A model generated the notes under the pieces. That model did no database searches, had not been told where the DNA came from, and saw only the letters and a program-made list of their open reading frames with translations. Shown piece after piece: positions 51,798 through 60,594 of a stretch of DNA of 61,183 nucleotides (the stretch's first letter is position 1; each line of letters begins with the position of its first letter). Location: the NCBI GenBank assembly GCA_965365285.1, contig CBDUBC010000006.1, positions 1-61,183 of the forward strand. The letters run 5' to 3'. The stretch is from JAURDE01 sp965365285 (lineage in GTDB: Bacteria > Bdellovibrionota > Bacteriovoracia > Bacteriovoracales > Bacteriovoracaceae). Position numbers and translations under genes: made by a program.

Positions 51798-52778
51798 ATG
51801 AGGCATTATTTTTCGATTTTTCTTTTTTCTAGTGTATGCGTTGCTGTCGCTATCATATCACTCACATCAGATACGACCGATAGCGATAAGCTTGGGATGG
51901 GAGAATTTGCAGAACGCGATCAGTTAAGCGTTAGTTATTTCAAAAATCTTAATTATTTTGTGACACGAGATAAAAGAGATGTTCTTAAAGTTAAAACTAG
52001 AGAACTTACTCAAAAATCCAGTAGAAGCTTAAAGTACATTACCTTCTTTGATCCAGTGGGAACGGCCTATTCTAAGAATAATGAACCTATTAATTTTGAT
52101 TCCAAAGATGGTCATTATTATTTTAAAGAAAACACTCTCAAGTTATCAAAAGATGTTCACATAAAAACGACAGACTCTAATATGTCTGCAGATGATATGG
52201 TATATTTTTTCAATGAAGATAAAATCTTGGGGACTGGAAATGTAAAAACCAAAACTGTGGCCAAAAGTACACTTGATATTATTGATGTTAGCTCCAAGGA
52301 ACTTGAATCCTATCCCAATCAAAAAATTTCTTTTTTCAGGCATGACGTTCGAGGAAAAATAGAGAGAAAGAAAAAGTATGAGCCACCCATTTATTTTAGC
52401 TCTGAGGAGTTAAAAATGGATATGCCTCTCAATAAAATTGATTTAGATAGAGAGGTTCATATCCGCAAAGGCAATTTAAGGACTTATGCTAAGAGAGGTG
52501 AGATGTTCATTGAGAACTACAACAAAAGGCTCAAGTACTTCTCATTATATGACGATGTCAAAGTAGAGGAGACTCTATTGGTAGATGGTAGAACCGTGAC
52601 TAGAAAGGCATTTGGAGAAAAGTTAGAGGGGTTTACCAGTCTGGAGCAAATCGTTCTCACGGGATTCCCCAAAGTTATCCAAGAAGGCGATCTTATTAAA
52701 GGAAATAAAATTACTTTAAGAATTAATAACGAAGTCGTTGAGGTAGACGACGCTAACACTAGGTTTGAATTAAAATGA
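51798..52778 (+). CDS. LptC-LptA-like fusion for LPS transport
   Basis: The 326-residue protein begins with one hydrophobic anchor (YFSIFLFSSVCVAVAIISL). The first half (about 45-165) fits LptC: KGHYYF-like SKDGHYYFKENTLKLSKDVH and DDMVYFFNEDKILGTGNVK. The second half (about 190-326) repeats a similar OstA/LptA pattern: DMPLNKIDLDREVHIRKGN, YAKRGEMFIENYNKRLKYFS and the end GDLIKGNKITLRINNEVVEV. Elsewhere lptC and lptA are separate genes followed by lptB-rpoN-hpf; here one gene occupies both places. It overlaps lptB by 4 bases (ATGA). A duplicated LptC is an alternative reading. Confidence 0.78.
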   Translation: MRHYFSIFLFSSVCVAVAIISLTSDTTDSDKLGMGEFAERDQLSVSYFKNLNYFVTRDKRDVLKVKTRELTQKSSRSLKYITFFDPVGTAYSKNNEPINFDSKDGHYYFKENTLKLSKDVHIKTTDSNMSADDMVYFFNEDKILGTGNVKTKTVAKSTLDIIDVSSKELESYPNQKISFFRHDVRGKIERKKKYEPPIYFSSEELKMDMPLNKIDLDREVHIRKGNLRTYAKRGEMFIENYNKRLKYFSLYDDVKVEETLLVDGRTVTRKAFGEKLEGFTSLEQIVLTGFPKVIQEGDLIKGNKITLRINNEVVEVDDANTRFELK

Positions 52779-53509
52779 CCCATGAACAAATAGAGTTAAA
52801 TGCACAGGGATTGAGTAAAAGCTACAACAAAAGAGTTGTTGTTGAAGATGTCAGTGTTGACGTCAATCTTGGCGAAGTTGTGGGACTTCTAGGACCTAAT
52901 GGTGCAGGGAAGACAACTTGTTTTTATATGATTGTTGGTCTAGTTAAAGCTGAAAAGGGAAAAATCACCCTAGGCAATGAAGATGTGACCGATAATCCAA
53001 TCCATTTACGAGCAATGAAAGGTATTGGTTATCTTCCGCAAGAAGCATCTATATTTAGAGATCTTTCAGTAGAGGAGAATATTTTTTCAGTTTTAGAAAA
53101 TAGAAATCTTCCTCTTTCCAAGAAGAGAAATCTTTTAGAAAACCTTATTGAGGACTTTGGACTTAATAGGATTGTGACGTCTAGAGGAAGTGAACTTTCT
53201 GGTGGAGAGAGAAGAAGAGTAGAAATCGCTCGGGCACTTGCTCTTGAGCCTAAATTCATCCTTCTTGATGAGCCTTTTGCTGGAGTCGATCCTATCGCGG
53301 TAGGGGATATTCAGCATATTATTAAAAGTCTTAAAAGTAGAAATATTGGAGTTCTCATCACGGATCATAACGTTAGAGAAACTCTTAATATCGTAGATCG
53401 TGCTTATATTATGAATAGAGGTAACCTTTTAGTTAAAGGAACTCCCAAAGAAATTATTGAGGACGAAAAGGCCAAGAAATTTTACCTTGGCGAAGAATTT
53501 AAAATGTAG
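52775..53509 (+). CDS. lptB: LPS export ABC transporter ATP-binding protein
   Basis: The 244-residue ATPase has Walker A GPNGAGKTTCFYMI, signature LSGGERRRVEIARALA, Walker B FILLDEPFAGVDP and the H-loop ITDHNVRETL. Its position between lptC/A and rpoN is the conserved one. It powers extraction of LPS from the inner membrane with LptFG, not present here. A 4-base ATGA overlap couples it to the preceding gene. Confidence 0.96.
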   Translation: MTHEQIELNAQGLSKSYNKRVVVEDVSVDVNLGEVVGLLGPNGAGKTTCFYMIVGLVKAEKGKITLGNEDVTDNPIHLRAMKGIGYLPQEASIFRDLSVEENIFSVLENRNLPLSKKRNLLENLIEDFGLNRIVTSRGSELSGGERRRVEIARALALEPKFILLDEPFAGVDPIAVGDIQHIIKSLKSRNIGVLITDHNVRETLNIVDRAYIMNRGNLLVKGTPKEIIEDEKAKKFYLGEEFKM

Positions 53510-53517
53510 GGAATTGA

Positions 53518-54984
53518 ATGGCGATTAAGTTAAATCAAAGCCTAAAACAAACGCAAAGCCTTCTCATGACGCCTCAGCTTCAGCAGGCAATTAAACTCCT
53601 TACGCTTACTCATATGGAGATGACCAATGTCATCGCCCAGGAGATGACCGAAAACCCAATGCTCGAAGAGATGGGCCAAGGGGATGCGGACGAATATAAA
53701 GTTGAAAGTATGGAGCTTCAAAATCAAGAAGCAAACTCTGATAATTTTGATGAAAAACCAATAATGAGTAACGAGCAAGACGACTTTGATTGGAAAAGTT
53801 ATGTGGAAGATGATTCCAACAGCTATATGCCACCTAATATGGCAGGAACGGCCAGTTCTGAAGACTTCCCTAACTATGAAAATATGGTTAGTAAAGGTCA
53901 ATCTCTTCAGGACCATCTTGAATGGCAAGTAAGAATGGAAGAACTCGATCAAGATCAGCTAGGTCTTGCTCTTCTTATTATCGGAAATATAAATGATGAT
54001 GGGTACTTAGATTGTGAGTTTAGGGATCTTACCTCTCAAGTGAAGCTTGGTGAATCAGAATGCCAAGATATTTTAGGAATCGTACAAAGACTTGATCCTA
54101 TTGGCTGTGGCGCCTCTAATCTTACGGATTGCCTTCTTGCTCAAGCAAGAATTATGGAAGAGAGAAGTCCTCTTCTTGAAAAAATTATTCGAGAGTACCT
54201 CGCCGACCTTCAGGTCAATAACTTTGCTAAAATTGCAAAAGAAACCGGAGTAAGTTCTGAGGTTGTTGAAAAAACCGCAGAACTTCTCCATCAATTTCAT
54301 CCAAAGCCAGGAAGACTCATTTCAAGTAAAGAGATCCATTATGTTGTGCCTGATATCTACGTTAAAAAGATTGGAAATCAATTTGAAGTTGTGGTTAATG
54401 ATGAAGGAGTACCTCGTCTAAAGGTTTCAAGCCATTATCGAGAAATCTTAGAGACCATGAATGGTAAAAAGTCTGAGGAAGAGAAGAAGGCCCTTGAGTA
54501 CGTAGAAGAAAAATATAAATCGGCAATTTGGCTGATCAAGTCTATTCAAAATAGACAGAGAACGATAGTTAAAGTTAGTCAGGCGATCGTGCGAAGACAG
54601 CAAGAGTTTTTTCAAAAAGGCGCAAAATTTTTAAAACCAATGATTCTAAAAGATATTGCTGAAGAAATTGAAATGCATGAATCTACAGTTTCTCGTGTTA
54701 CCACCAATAAATTTATGCATACTCCGATCGGAGTTTTTGAATTGAAATACTTTTTTAACACTGGAGTAGGTGGCGGAGTAGGTGGTGAGGACGTCAGCTC
54801 TGAGGTTCTTAAGCTTAAAATTAAGGAGCTTGTGGATAATGAAAGTCCTAAAAGACCTCTTTCTGATCAAAAGATTGCTGATCTTTTGAAAAGAGAGGGA
54901 CTCGAAGTGGCACGAAGAACAATTGCTAAATATAGAGAATCGCTGGGGATTTTATCCTCGGCTAAAAGAAAAATTAAAGCCTAG
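53518..54984 (+). CDS. rpoN: RNA polymerase sigma-54 factor
   Basis: The 488-residue protein has the glutamine-rich activator-interacting region I (LNQSLKQTQSLLMTPQLQQA), an acidic region II, the core-binding region, the helix-turn-helix ADLLKREGLEVARRTIAKYR and the RpoN box (ARRTIAKYRESL at the end). It directs transcription at -24/-12 promoters with enhancer-binding ATPases. It follows lptB by 8 bases and is followed by hpf after 54 bases. Confidence 0.97.
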   Translation: MAIKLNQSLKQTQSLLMTPQLQQAIKLLTLTHMEMTNVIAQEMTENPMLEEMGQGDADEYKVESMELQNQEANSDNFDEKPIMSNEQDDFDWKSYVEDDSNSYMPPNMAGTASSEDFPNYENMVSKGQSLQDHLEWQVRMEELDQDQLGLALLIIGNINDDGYLDCEFRDLTSQVKLGESECQDILGIVQRLDPIGCGASNLTDCLLAQARIMEERSPLLEKIIREYLADLQVNNFAKIAKETGVSSEVVEKTAELLHQFHPKPGRLISSKEIHYVVPDIYVKKIGNQFEVVVNDEGVPRLKVSSHYREILETMNGKKSEEEKKALEYVEEKYKSAIWLIKSIQNRQRTIVKVSQAIVRRQQEFFQKGAKFLKPMILKDIAEEIEMHESTVSRVTTNKFMHTPIGVFELKYFFNTGVGGGVGGEDVSSEVLKLKIKELVDNESPKRPLSDQKIADLLKREGLEVARRTIAKYRESLGILSSAKRKIKA

Positions 54985-55038
54985 GTAGGGAGGTAAAACG
55001 AAGGCTTGATTAATACTATCTCAAAGGAGTGTTAGATT

Positions 55039-55434
55039 ATGAAAGTTACCATTTCTTTTAAGCAAATGGATCATACTCCAAGTCTGGATGATATGATTCG
55101 TAAAAAAAGCGAGAAAATCGCAAAGTACATGAATGGTAAAACAGAACTGAAATGGACGTGTTTTGTAAAAAATCAGGTGCATTTTGCTGAAATTTCTCTG
55201 ATTGGACCTCAAATTTTTTACAATGCAACAGCATCTTCTGAAAACCTTTACAAATCCTTGGATCTAGCAGTTGAAAAAATTGAAAAACAACTGGCTAAGA
55301 AAAAAGAACGAATGAAAAACAAGCTTCATCGGCGAAGAACTGATCTAGAATGTTTAGATCCGGAGAATGCTTGGACGGATTACGACGAGGAATCAGAAGG
55401 TTATTCCGAAAATTTCTTTAAAAAAGTTTCTTAA
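55039..55434 (+). CDS. hpf: Ribosome hibernation-promoting factor (short type)
   Basis: The 131-residue protein has the HPF beta-alpha-beta-beta-beta-alpha fold (MKVTISFKQMDHTPSLDDMIRKKSEKI and YNATASSENLYKSLDLAVEKIEKQLAKKK). It lacks the dimerisation domain of long HPF. The C-terminal 30 residues are an additional charged tail. It binds the 30S A/P site and inactivates ribosomes in stationary or non-growing phases. AAAGGAG precedes the ATG. It is next to rpoN, as in many proteobacteria. Confidence 0.93.
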   Translation: MKVTISFKQMDHTPSLDDMIRKKSEKIAKYMNGKTELKWTCFVKNQVHFAEISLIGPQIFYNATASSENLYKSLDLAVEKIEKQLAKKKERMKNKLHRRRTDLECLDPENAWTDYDEESEGYSENFFKKVS

Positions 55435-55439
55435 CCATA

Positions 55440-55462
55440 GGGAGGGGCAACCCTCCCTTTTT
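55440..55462 (+). terminator. Rho-independent terminator after hpf
   Basis: GGGAGGG (55440-55446) and CCCTCCC (55451-55457) form a perfect stem closed by a GCAA tetraloop (GNRA type), followed by TTTTT (55458-55462). The T-run overlaps the stop of the convergent 80-residue ORF. Confidence 0.93.
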
Positions 55463-55703
55463 ATTTAATTTTCTTTTCAACTTCAGAAAAATTATCGAAT
55501 AGCTTTTTTAATAATTCCAGATCAATCCCTGGAACATTATTACCCTCAATCCCTTGCCCGTTCTTGGTCATCTCAATAGGAATAATCTCAGCCCCTTTTG
55601 ATTGAAGGGCCTTAGTAATATCATCGACTACATCCTGTGTATCAAATTCTGCCTCTTCTAAGGAGTCCTTTTTTTTTAAGTTAAAAACAAACGCAATTTT
55701 CAT
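55461..55703 (-). CDS. Orphan pre-ATP-grasp-like mini-protein
   Basis: The 80-residue protein starts MKIAFVFNLKKKDSLEEAEF and continues DTQDVVDDITKALQSKGAEI. This resembles the first Rossmann-like part of D-Ala-D-Ala-ligase-type ATP-grasp proteins (MKIAVxYN... EAEYDSxETVxxIxxAL). No ATP-grasp domain follows; the rest is a short charged tail. It has a near-perfect ribosome-binding site (55710-55718), so it seems to be a real gene rather than a remnant. Function is unknown. Confidence 0.65.
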   Translation of the reverse strand: MKIAFVFNLKKKDSLEEAEFDTQDVVDDITKALQSKGAEIIPIEMTKNGQGIEGNNVPGIDLELLKKLFDNFSEVEKKIK

Positions 55704-55709
55704 AATAGT

Positions 55710-55718
55710 TCACCTCCA
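55710..55718 (-). promoter_or_regulatory. Unusually strong Shine-Dalgarno sequence
   Basis: On the minus strand TGGAGGTGA lies 6 bases before the ATG of the 80-residue ORF. It is nearly fully complementary to the 3' end of 16S rRNA and stronger than most sites in this window, which supports that the small ORF is translated at high level. Confidence 0.75.
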
Positions 55719-55843
55719 CATAATCATTAGGTATTTTCCAATTTTTGTCACAAGGTTTTTCTTAAAAAGTGAGGATACTCTTGGCCCTTATCTTGAATAT
55801 CTATATCCAGAAGAGTAAAAACTAACCATTTTTGGGGATAAAA

Positions 55844-56977
55844 TTGTTTAAATTTCAAATGCTTGTCTATTTTTTAGTCACTTTCAGTATTGGCTGCTCA
55901 AAAAAGCTTAGTCATAGTAGGGTCTATTCGCCCTTGGGGATGAATGAGGTTCAGTGCTCAAATAGGCGTGTTGTAGTAGATCCTATTCATGCCGAAATCG
56001 AGGATCTTTATAAAAGAAGCGAGTCTCTCTTTTTATCTTTTTATATGGAGAAAAATGATGATTTCCTAGATGAACTCATCAACTTCAGCAAGACACCCCT
56101 TGAACCCCAGATTATTTCTTTAAAAAAGATTAAGAATCATTATCTAAAGTTTAAAGAGCTTCCTCTTTCCTGGGGAGAAGATGGTCGGCGATTGAGTACC
56201 TTTCTTTTTGAAGGAGACAGAAGCATTGACATTCATTTTGAAGAACCTAAAAGAGTGGCGAAGTATCTTGATGGGCTCTCAAAGCTTAGACAAATGTCCG
56301 ATCGCTTTAAATTAAAGTCCTGTAATTTATTGCAGCTCAAAGGTCAGAAATCTAGAGATATACGCGACTTTTTTAATCTTAAAAAGATGATAGAGCTTGG
56401 TCAAAGCGAACTTGTAGGGCCTTTGAAAAAGAAAGTATGTCACAAGCTTTCTATTTCCTGCGATCAATCCAACGAGGAGGTTTTAGCTCACTATCATGAT
56501 AAAAAAATTAAACCCCTCTTTTCTCTTCAGAATTGGGGATTTAAAGACATACAATGTACAAAGGGTGAAAAGAAAAAGTATCAAATTCGAATTCCGTCGC
56601 ATCCATCCTATATTAGCGAGCTCAAGGGAATTGAGAGCTTTTGGGAAAGTGAGGAACTAGAGATTAGATTTTATCCTCACTCGAGAGGGGTAAAAATTAA
56701 AGAAGAGCCTAATGGACCTTCCTACGTAAGACATGCCGATATAAGAACGATTCATATTGATTCAAGACTAAACCCTATGATGAGAGAGAGGATTCTTGCA
56801 CATGAATTTGGGCATGTTCTTGGCTTTGAAGACTGTTATGTCGAGTTCTATAATCAAGATAAAGAGATCATTTATTATGAAATCGATAATACCAACTTAA
56901 TGTGTTCAGGGGATATAGGAGCAAGAATCCTGCCACAATACACTAAAATTCTTATTTCAAATTATTGTCGGCCTTAA
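55844..56977 (+). CDS. Metzincin-type metallopeptidase lipoprotein
   Basis: A TTG at 55844 with GGGGA about 5 bases upstream gives a lipoprotein signal (MFKFQMLVYFLVTFSIGCSK); the ATG at 55859 is the alternative. The peptidase motif LAHEFGHVLGFEDC has the metzincin form HExxHxxGxxD, and NLMCSGD supplies the Met-turn, both near the C-terminus. The first 250 residues are helical with several cysteines and no domain I know. It is a likely outer-surface or periplasmic protease. The 3' end overlaps the convergent TerB-like gene by 26 bases. Confidence 0.8.
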   Translation: MFKFQMLVYFLVTFSIGCSKKLSHSRVYSPLGMNEVQCSNRRVVVDPIHAEIEDLYKRSESLFLSFYMEKNDDFLDELINFSKTPLEPQIISLKKIKNHYLKFKELPLSWGEDGRRLSTFLFEGDRSIDIHFEEPKRVAKYLDGLSKLRQMSDRFKLKSCNLLQLKGQKSRDIRDFFNLKKMIELGQSELVGPLKKKVCHKLSISCDQSNEEVLAHYHDKKIKPLFSLQNWGFKDIQCTKGEKKKYQIRIPSHPSYISELKGIESFWESEELEIRFYPHSRGVKIKEEPNGPSYVRHADIRTIHIDSRLNPMMRERILAHEFGHVLGFEDCYVEFYNQDKEIIYYEIDNTNLMCSGDIGARILPQYTKILISNYCRP

Positions 56978-57479
56978 AAGCACCAAGTTTTTCAAAAACT
57001 GTTGATTTGGCCATGACAAAATGGCTGTGTTCAAGAAGTAGACCCTTTGAAATTAATCGAATTTCCTCACCTTCTACTTCACTAACGGTGTCATCACCAG
57101 CAGCAATCGCAAAAAGCATTTTGAGAACATTCAGCTTTTGTTCATTTGAAAAGTAGTTGTTGAGCGGGTGGCAGTACTTATGGTTTTCGATGCCTGAAAG
57201 CTCTTTAATTTCATCGAGAGCAATTGTGACGATTGCATCAATTTCATCTTGTCCTAAATCTGTCCAATCAGTAATGGCCTTTTTCATAGCGATAACTTCA
57301 CCCTCATCGATCTCCATATCAATGAAGGCCACGCGAGCAAGAAGTCCTGCGATACAGGTGAGTTTTATAAGCTCATCTTCTGGGTAATTGGGGACGATTT
57401 TTTCGAGTTTTGATTGAAGCCTGGAGGAAAGTTCCTTTTTTTCTTCTTTTACTGACTTGAAAAAGTTCCATAAACCCAT
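56952..57479 (-). CDS. TerB-like protein
   Basis: ATG 57479 (AGGGGA upstream) gives 175 residues; an ORF extension to 57551 encodes arginine/serine sequence unlike the rest. The core IDMEIDEGEVIAMKKAI and FAIAAGDDTVSEVEGEEIRLI shows two acidic helix-loop-helix units typical of TerB/TerB-like tellurite-resistance domains. The function of TerB proteins is poorly known; they are linked to stress and membrane signalling. No other ter gene is present. Confidence 0.78.
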   Translation of the reverse strand: MGLWNFFKSVKEEKKELSSRLQSKLEKIVPNYPEDELIKLTCIAGLLARVAFIDMEIDEGEVIAMKKAITDWTDLGQDEIDAIVTIALDEIKELSGIENHKYCHPLNNYFSNEQKLNVLKMLFAIAAGDDTVSEVEGEEIRLISKGLLLEHSHFVMAKSTVFEKLGAFKADNNLK

Positions 57480-57620
57480 AGATAATCCCCTAGAATGAAA
57501 TGTGCTAAGTACATGAAAACGTGTAGAGCGCGCGGGTGCACTTGGCGTCAATTTTTATTCATTATAAAATGGATTACAGGCGGGGTAAATACCCGTTAAT
57601 GAAGGATTGGGGTTGACGGA

Positions 57621-57950
57621 ATGATATTTGAAGCCATCTTTAGTATGAGTGACGATAGCGACACCGAGGGAGGAGTCGCAGTCAAAAATAGAGTGAAAAG
57701 ACCAAAGAAATATAAGGTTCTTCTTCACAACGATGACTACACCACAATGGAGTTTGTTATCTATATTCTTCAAAAAGTGTTTGGGAAAACCTTTGATGAA
57801 GCACAGGAAATAATGATGCAAGTTCATATGAAAGGATCGGGAGTTTGCGGCATCTATACTTTCGAAATAGCAGAAACTAAAGTTTCTAAAGTCGAAGGTT
57901 TGGCCAAGGACAACGGGCACCCCTTAATGTGTACTATGGAGCAAGAATGA
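57621..57950 (+). CDS. clpS: ClpS adaptor protein
   Basis: The 109-residue protein has the ClpS core: YKVLLHNDDYTTMEFVIYIL (the N-degron pocket with HNDDYT-MEF), the HMKGSGVCGIYTFEIAE block and a disordered N-terminal extension that threads into ClpA. It delivers N-end-rule substrates to ClpAP. It overlaps clpA by 4 bases (ATGA) with the chosen clpA start. The ATG at 57621 is used; an internal ATG at 57645 is less likely. Confidence 0.93.
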   Translation: MIFEAIFSMSDDSDTEGGVAVKNRVKRPKKYKVLLHNDDYTTMEFVIYILQKVFGKTFDEAQEIMMQVHMKGSGVCGIYTFEIAETKVSKVEGLAKDNGHPLMCTMEQE

Positions 57951-60316
57951 GTATGATGAGTCACCAATTAGATGTGATACTAAATAGGGCCATTAAAAAG
58001 GCTAACGATCTTAATCATGAGTTCATTACTCTCGAGGGCGTTTTATGGTCCTTACTCTCTGAACAGTCCATTCAAAAAATTATTGGTGAGTGTGGAGTGA
58101 ATAGTGATGATATTTATGAAGATCTGGAAGGATTTTTCACAGATACTTCGAATTTTAGTATCCTAAATGAGGAAGAAATCCAAGAACTCAATAAAATTCA
58201 CTTCTCTGATGAAAATGTGAGAAGAATGGCCCAGGAAAATGGGATTCGATACCAACCTGAAATCAGTCTAGCTCTTCAAAGAGTCATACAAAGGGCCGCG
58301 ATCCATGTTCATAGCTCGAATAAAAAAGAAATAAGACCCATTCATATCCTAGTTGCACTTTTCCAAGAAAAAGAGAGCTTTGCAGTCTACCTTCTTGAAA
58401 AACACGGAATTAAAAAACTCGATGTTATTAAAAGAGTGGCACATGGCGATGATATGGCAGCTAATACAATCTATAAAGAAGAGTCAGGTACGGAAGAAGC
58501 AAAGGAAGATGTCATTGAGGATGTGACTCCGAAAAAGCCTAGAAGAAAAACAGCGCTAGAAGAATTCACATCCAATCTCAATGAACTTGCTAAAAAAGAT
58601 AAAATCGATCCCATTATTGGTCGAGAAGAGGAAATTACCCGAATTGTTCAAATCCTTTGTCGTAGAAGAAAAAATAATCCTATCCTAGTTGGAGATGCTG
58701 GGGTTGGTAAAACTGCCATTGCTGAAGGACTTGCTTACAAAATTGAGCAAGGAGAGGTTCCTGAGGTTTTAGAAGACACGGTTATTTATAGTTTAGATAT
58801 GGGTTCTCTACTTGCTGGAGCAAAATTTAGAGGGGACTTTGAAGAACGATTAAAGGCAGTTTTAAAAGAACTTTCCCAAAAAAATGAAAAAGGGGAGCGT
58901 TCAATACTTTTTATCGATGAAATTCATACAGTCATGGGCGCAGGGTCAACTGCCGGGGGAAGTATGGATGCTTCAAACCTTTTAAAACCAGCGCTATCAA
59001 GTGGAAAAGTTCGATGTATGGGAAGCACAACTTTCGATGAATATCGAAAGTTTGTAGAAAAGGATCATGCTTTTAATCGAAGATTTCAAAAAATTGACAT
59101 CCATGAACCAAGTAAAGAAGAAACAGTTAAGATTATTATGGGACTTAAACCTCGTTTTGAGACCCATCATGGCGTGAAGTACTCAAACAACGTCATTAGG
59201 ACTGCTGTAGAGCTCGCTGATCGTTATATTACAGATCGAAGGCTTCCTGATAAGGCCATTGATGTCGTCGATGAAGCAGGGGCAGTCATTCAACTCCTAC
59301 CACCATCTAAAAGAAAGACAAATATTACGATTAAAGACATTGAAAATACGATCTCTGTACTTGCAAGAGTTCCGATTCAATCCGTCTCTGGAAATGAGAA
59401 AGATAAGCTTAAGGATCTTGAAAAGAACCTCAAACTCCTCATTTATGGACAAGATCATGCCATTGGTAAAGTCTGTGATGCTATTTTAATGGCAAGATCA
59501 GGGCTTGGAAGCAAGGACCGGCCGACAGGATCCTTCCTTTTTACTGGTCCTACTGGAGTTGGGAAGACAGAACTGTCGAAACAGCTTGCAAAACATCTCG
59601 GAATCCACTTTGAGCGCTTTGATATGTCCGAATTTATGGAAAAGCACTCTGTTGCTAAGTTTATTGGAGCTCCTCCAGGATATGTAGGGCATGATCAAGG
59701 GGGAACACTCACTGAAGCGGTCAATAAGAACCCTCATTGCATCCTACTGCTCGATGAAATCGAAAAGGCCCATCCTGATATCTTTAATATCCTTCTCCAA
59801 GTCATGGATCATGGGGCACTAACAGACTCTCAGGGGCGTACTTCAAACTTTAAAAATGTCATTTTAATCATGACAACGAATGCTGGGGCCCAAGAAATGG
59901 AAGCCGGAAGTATTGGTTTGGGAAATACGACCTCAAATAATGACCTCAAAAGAGAACGAGCGCTAAAAAACTTCTTTACCCCAGAGTTTAGAAATCGATT
60001 GGATGGAATTATTCACTTTAATCCACTTTCAAGCGTACAAATTCATCAAATTGTGGAAAAATTCCTTTCCGATTTGGAAATTGTGCTTTCAGAAAAGAGT
60101 GTTCAAGTTGAATACAATGACGAAGTCATCGATTGGATCGGCAAGAAGGCCTATGACCCTAAAATGGGAGCTCGTCCAATCGCTAGATTTATCGATTCTG
60201 AAATTAAAAGAAAGCTTAGTCATGAAGTTCTTTTTGGTCATCTTGAAAAGGGTGGTGAAGTCCATCTTTCGATTAAAAATGATGTTCTCGACTTCAAGTT
60301 TATTTCAAAAAAGTAA
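57947..60316 (+). CDS. clpA: ClpA ATP-dependent protease ATPase subunit
   Basis: ATG 57947 overlaps the clpS stop as ATGA, with GGAG before it; an ATG at 57929 lies inside clpS. The 789-residue protein has the double Clp N-domain, first AAA+ module (Walker A GDAGVGKTAIAEG, Walker B LFIDEIHTVMGAG), and second module (GPTGVGKTELSK, LLLDEIEKAHPD) with arginine fingers, and the ClpA-type short middle domain, not the long one of ClpB. It unfolds substrates into ClpP, which is not in this window. Confidence 0.96.
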   Translation: MSMMSHQLDVILNRAIKKANDLNHEFITLEGVLWSLLSEQSIQKIIGECGVNSDDIYEDLEGFFTDTSNFSILNEEEIQELNKIHFSDENVRRMAQENGIRYQPEISLALQRVIQRAAIHVHSSNKKEIRPIHILVALFQEKESFAVYLLEKHGIKKLDVIKRVAHGDDMAANTIYKEESGTEEAKEDVIEDVTPKKPRRKTALEEFTSNLNELAKKDKIDPIIGREEEITRIVQILCRRRKNNPILVGDAGVGKTAIAEGLAYKIEQGEVPEVLEDTVIYSLDMGSLLAGAKFRGDFEERLKAVLKELSQKNEKGERSILFIDEIHTVMGAGSTAGGSMDASNLLKPALSSGKVRCMGSTTFDEYRKFVEKDHAFNRRFQKIDIHEPSKEETVKIIMGLKPRFETHHGVKYSNNVIRTAVELADRYITDRRLPDKAIDVVDEAGAVIQLLPPSKRKTNITIKDIENTISVLARVPIQSVSGNEKDKLKDLEKNLKLLIYGQDHAIGKVCDAILMARSGLGSKDRPTGSFLFTGPTGVGKTELSKQLAKHLGIHFERFDMSEFMEKHSVAKFIGAPPGYVGHDQGGTLTEAVNKNPHCILLLDEIEKAHPDIFNILLQVMDHGALTDSQGRTSNFKNVILIMTTNAGAQEMEAGSIGLGNTTSNNDLKRERALKNFFTPEFRNRLDGIIHFNPLSSVQIHQIVEKFLSDLEIVLSEKSVQVEYNDEVIDWIGKKAYDPKMGARPIARFIDSEIKRKLSHEVLFGHLEKGGEVHLSIKNDVLDFKFISKK

Positions 60317-60350
60317 TCCTCTGCCACCTATAATAGGCATTTTTTTCATC

Positions 60351-60380
60351 AAAAAGTCCCTCTTTAAGAGGGATTTTTTA
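60351..60380 (+). terminator. Rho-independent terminator after clpA
   Basis: AAAAA-G-TCCCTC (60351-60362) and GAGGGA-TTTTTT (60368-60379) form a stem with a 5-base TTTAA loop, followed by a further T-run to 60386. It lies 34 bases after the clpA stop. Confidence 0.88.
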
Positions 60381-60594
60381 TTTTTTCTAGATAAATTTGT
60401 ATATTTTTTTACTAAGAAAACAGTACTGTTAAAAAATTAAATTGGCCGTAAACTTTAAAATTCTTAAGTTATTTGGGAATTTGTTTATTCGTTTAAAATC
60501 TTTAGAAAAAAAAACTTTAAAAAAAAATTCATTAAGAACTAAATAATTATTTTGTGAATCCGATTAATGTTAAAACATTGTTTTTTTATTTGCG
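60381..60594. other. Very AT-rich spacer upstream of the histone-like gene
   Basis: Between the clpA terminator and the promoter at 60595 there is no gene. The stretch is dominated by A- and T-runs (for example near 60505-60530). It holds no tRNA-like fold or tandem repeat I can see. Such AT tracts can act as promoter UP-elements or binding sites for histone-like proteins; that is speculative. Confidence 0.5.

Noticed and set aside
60003..60440. 145-residue plus-strand ORF
   Set aside because: It is an alternative frame of clpA and runs through the clpA terminator; clpA's second AAA+ module is intact.
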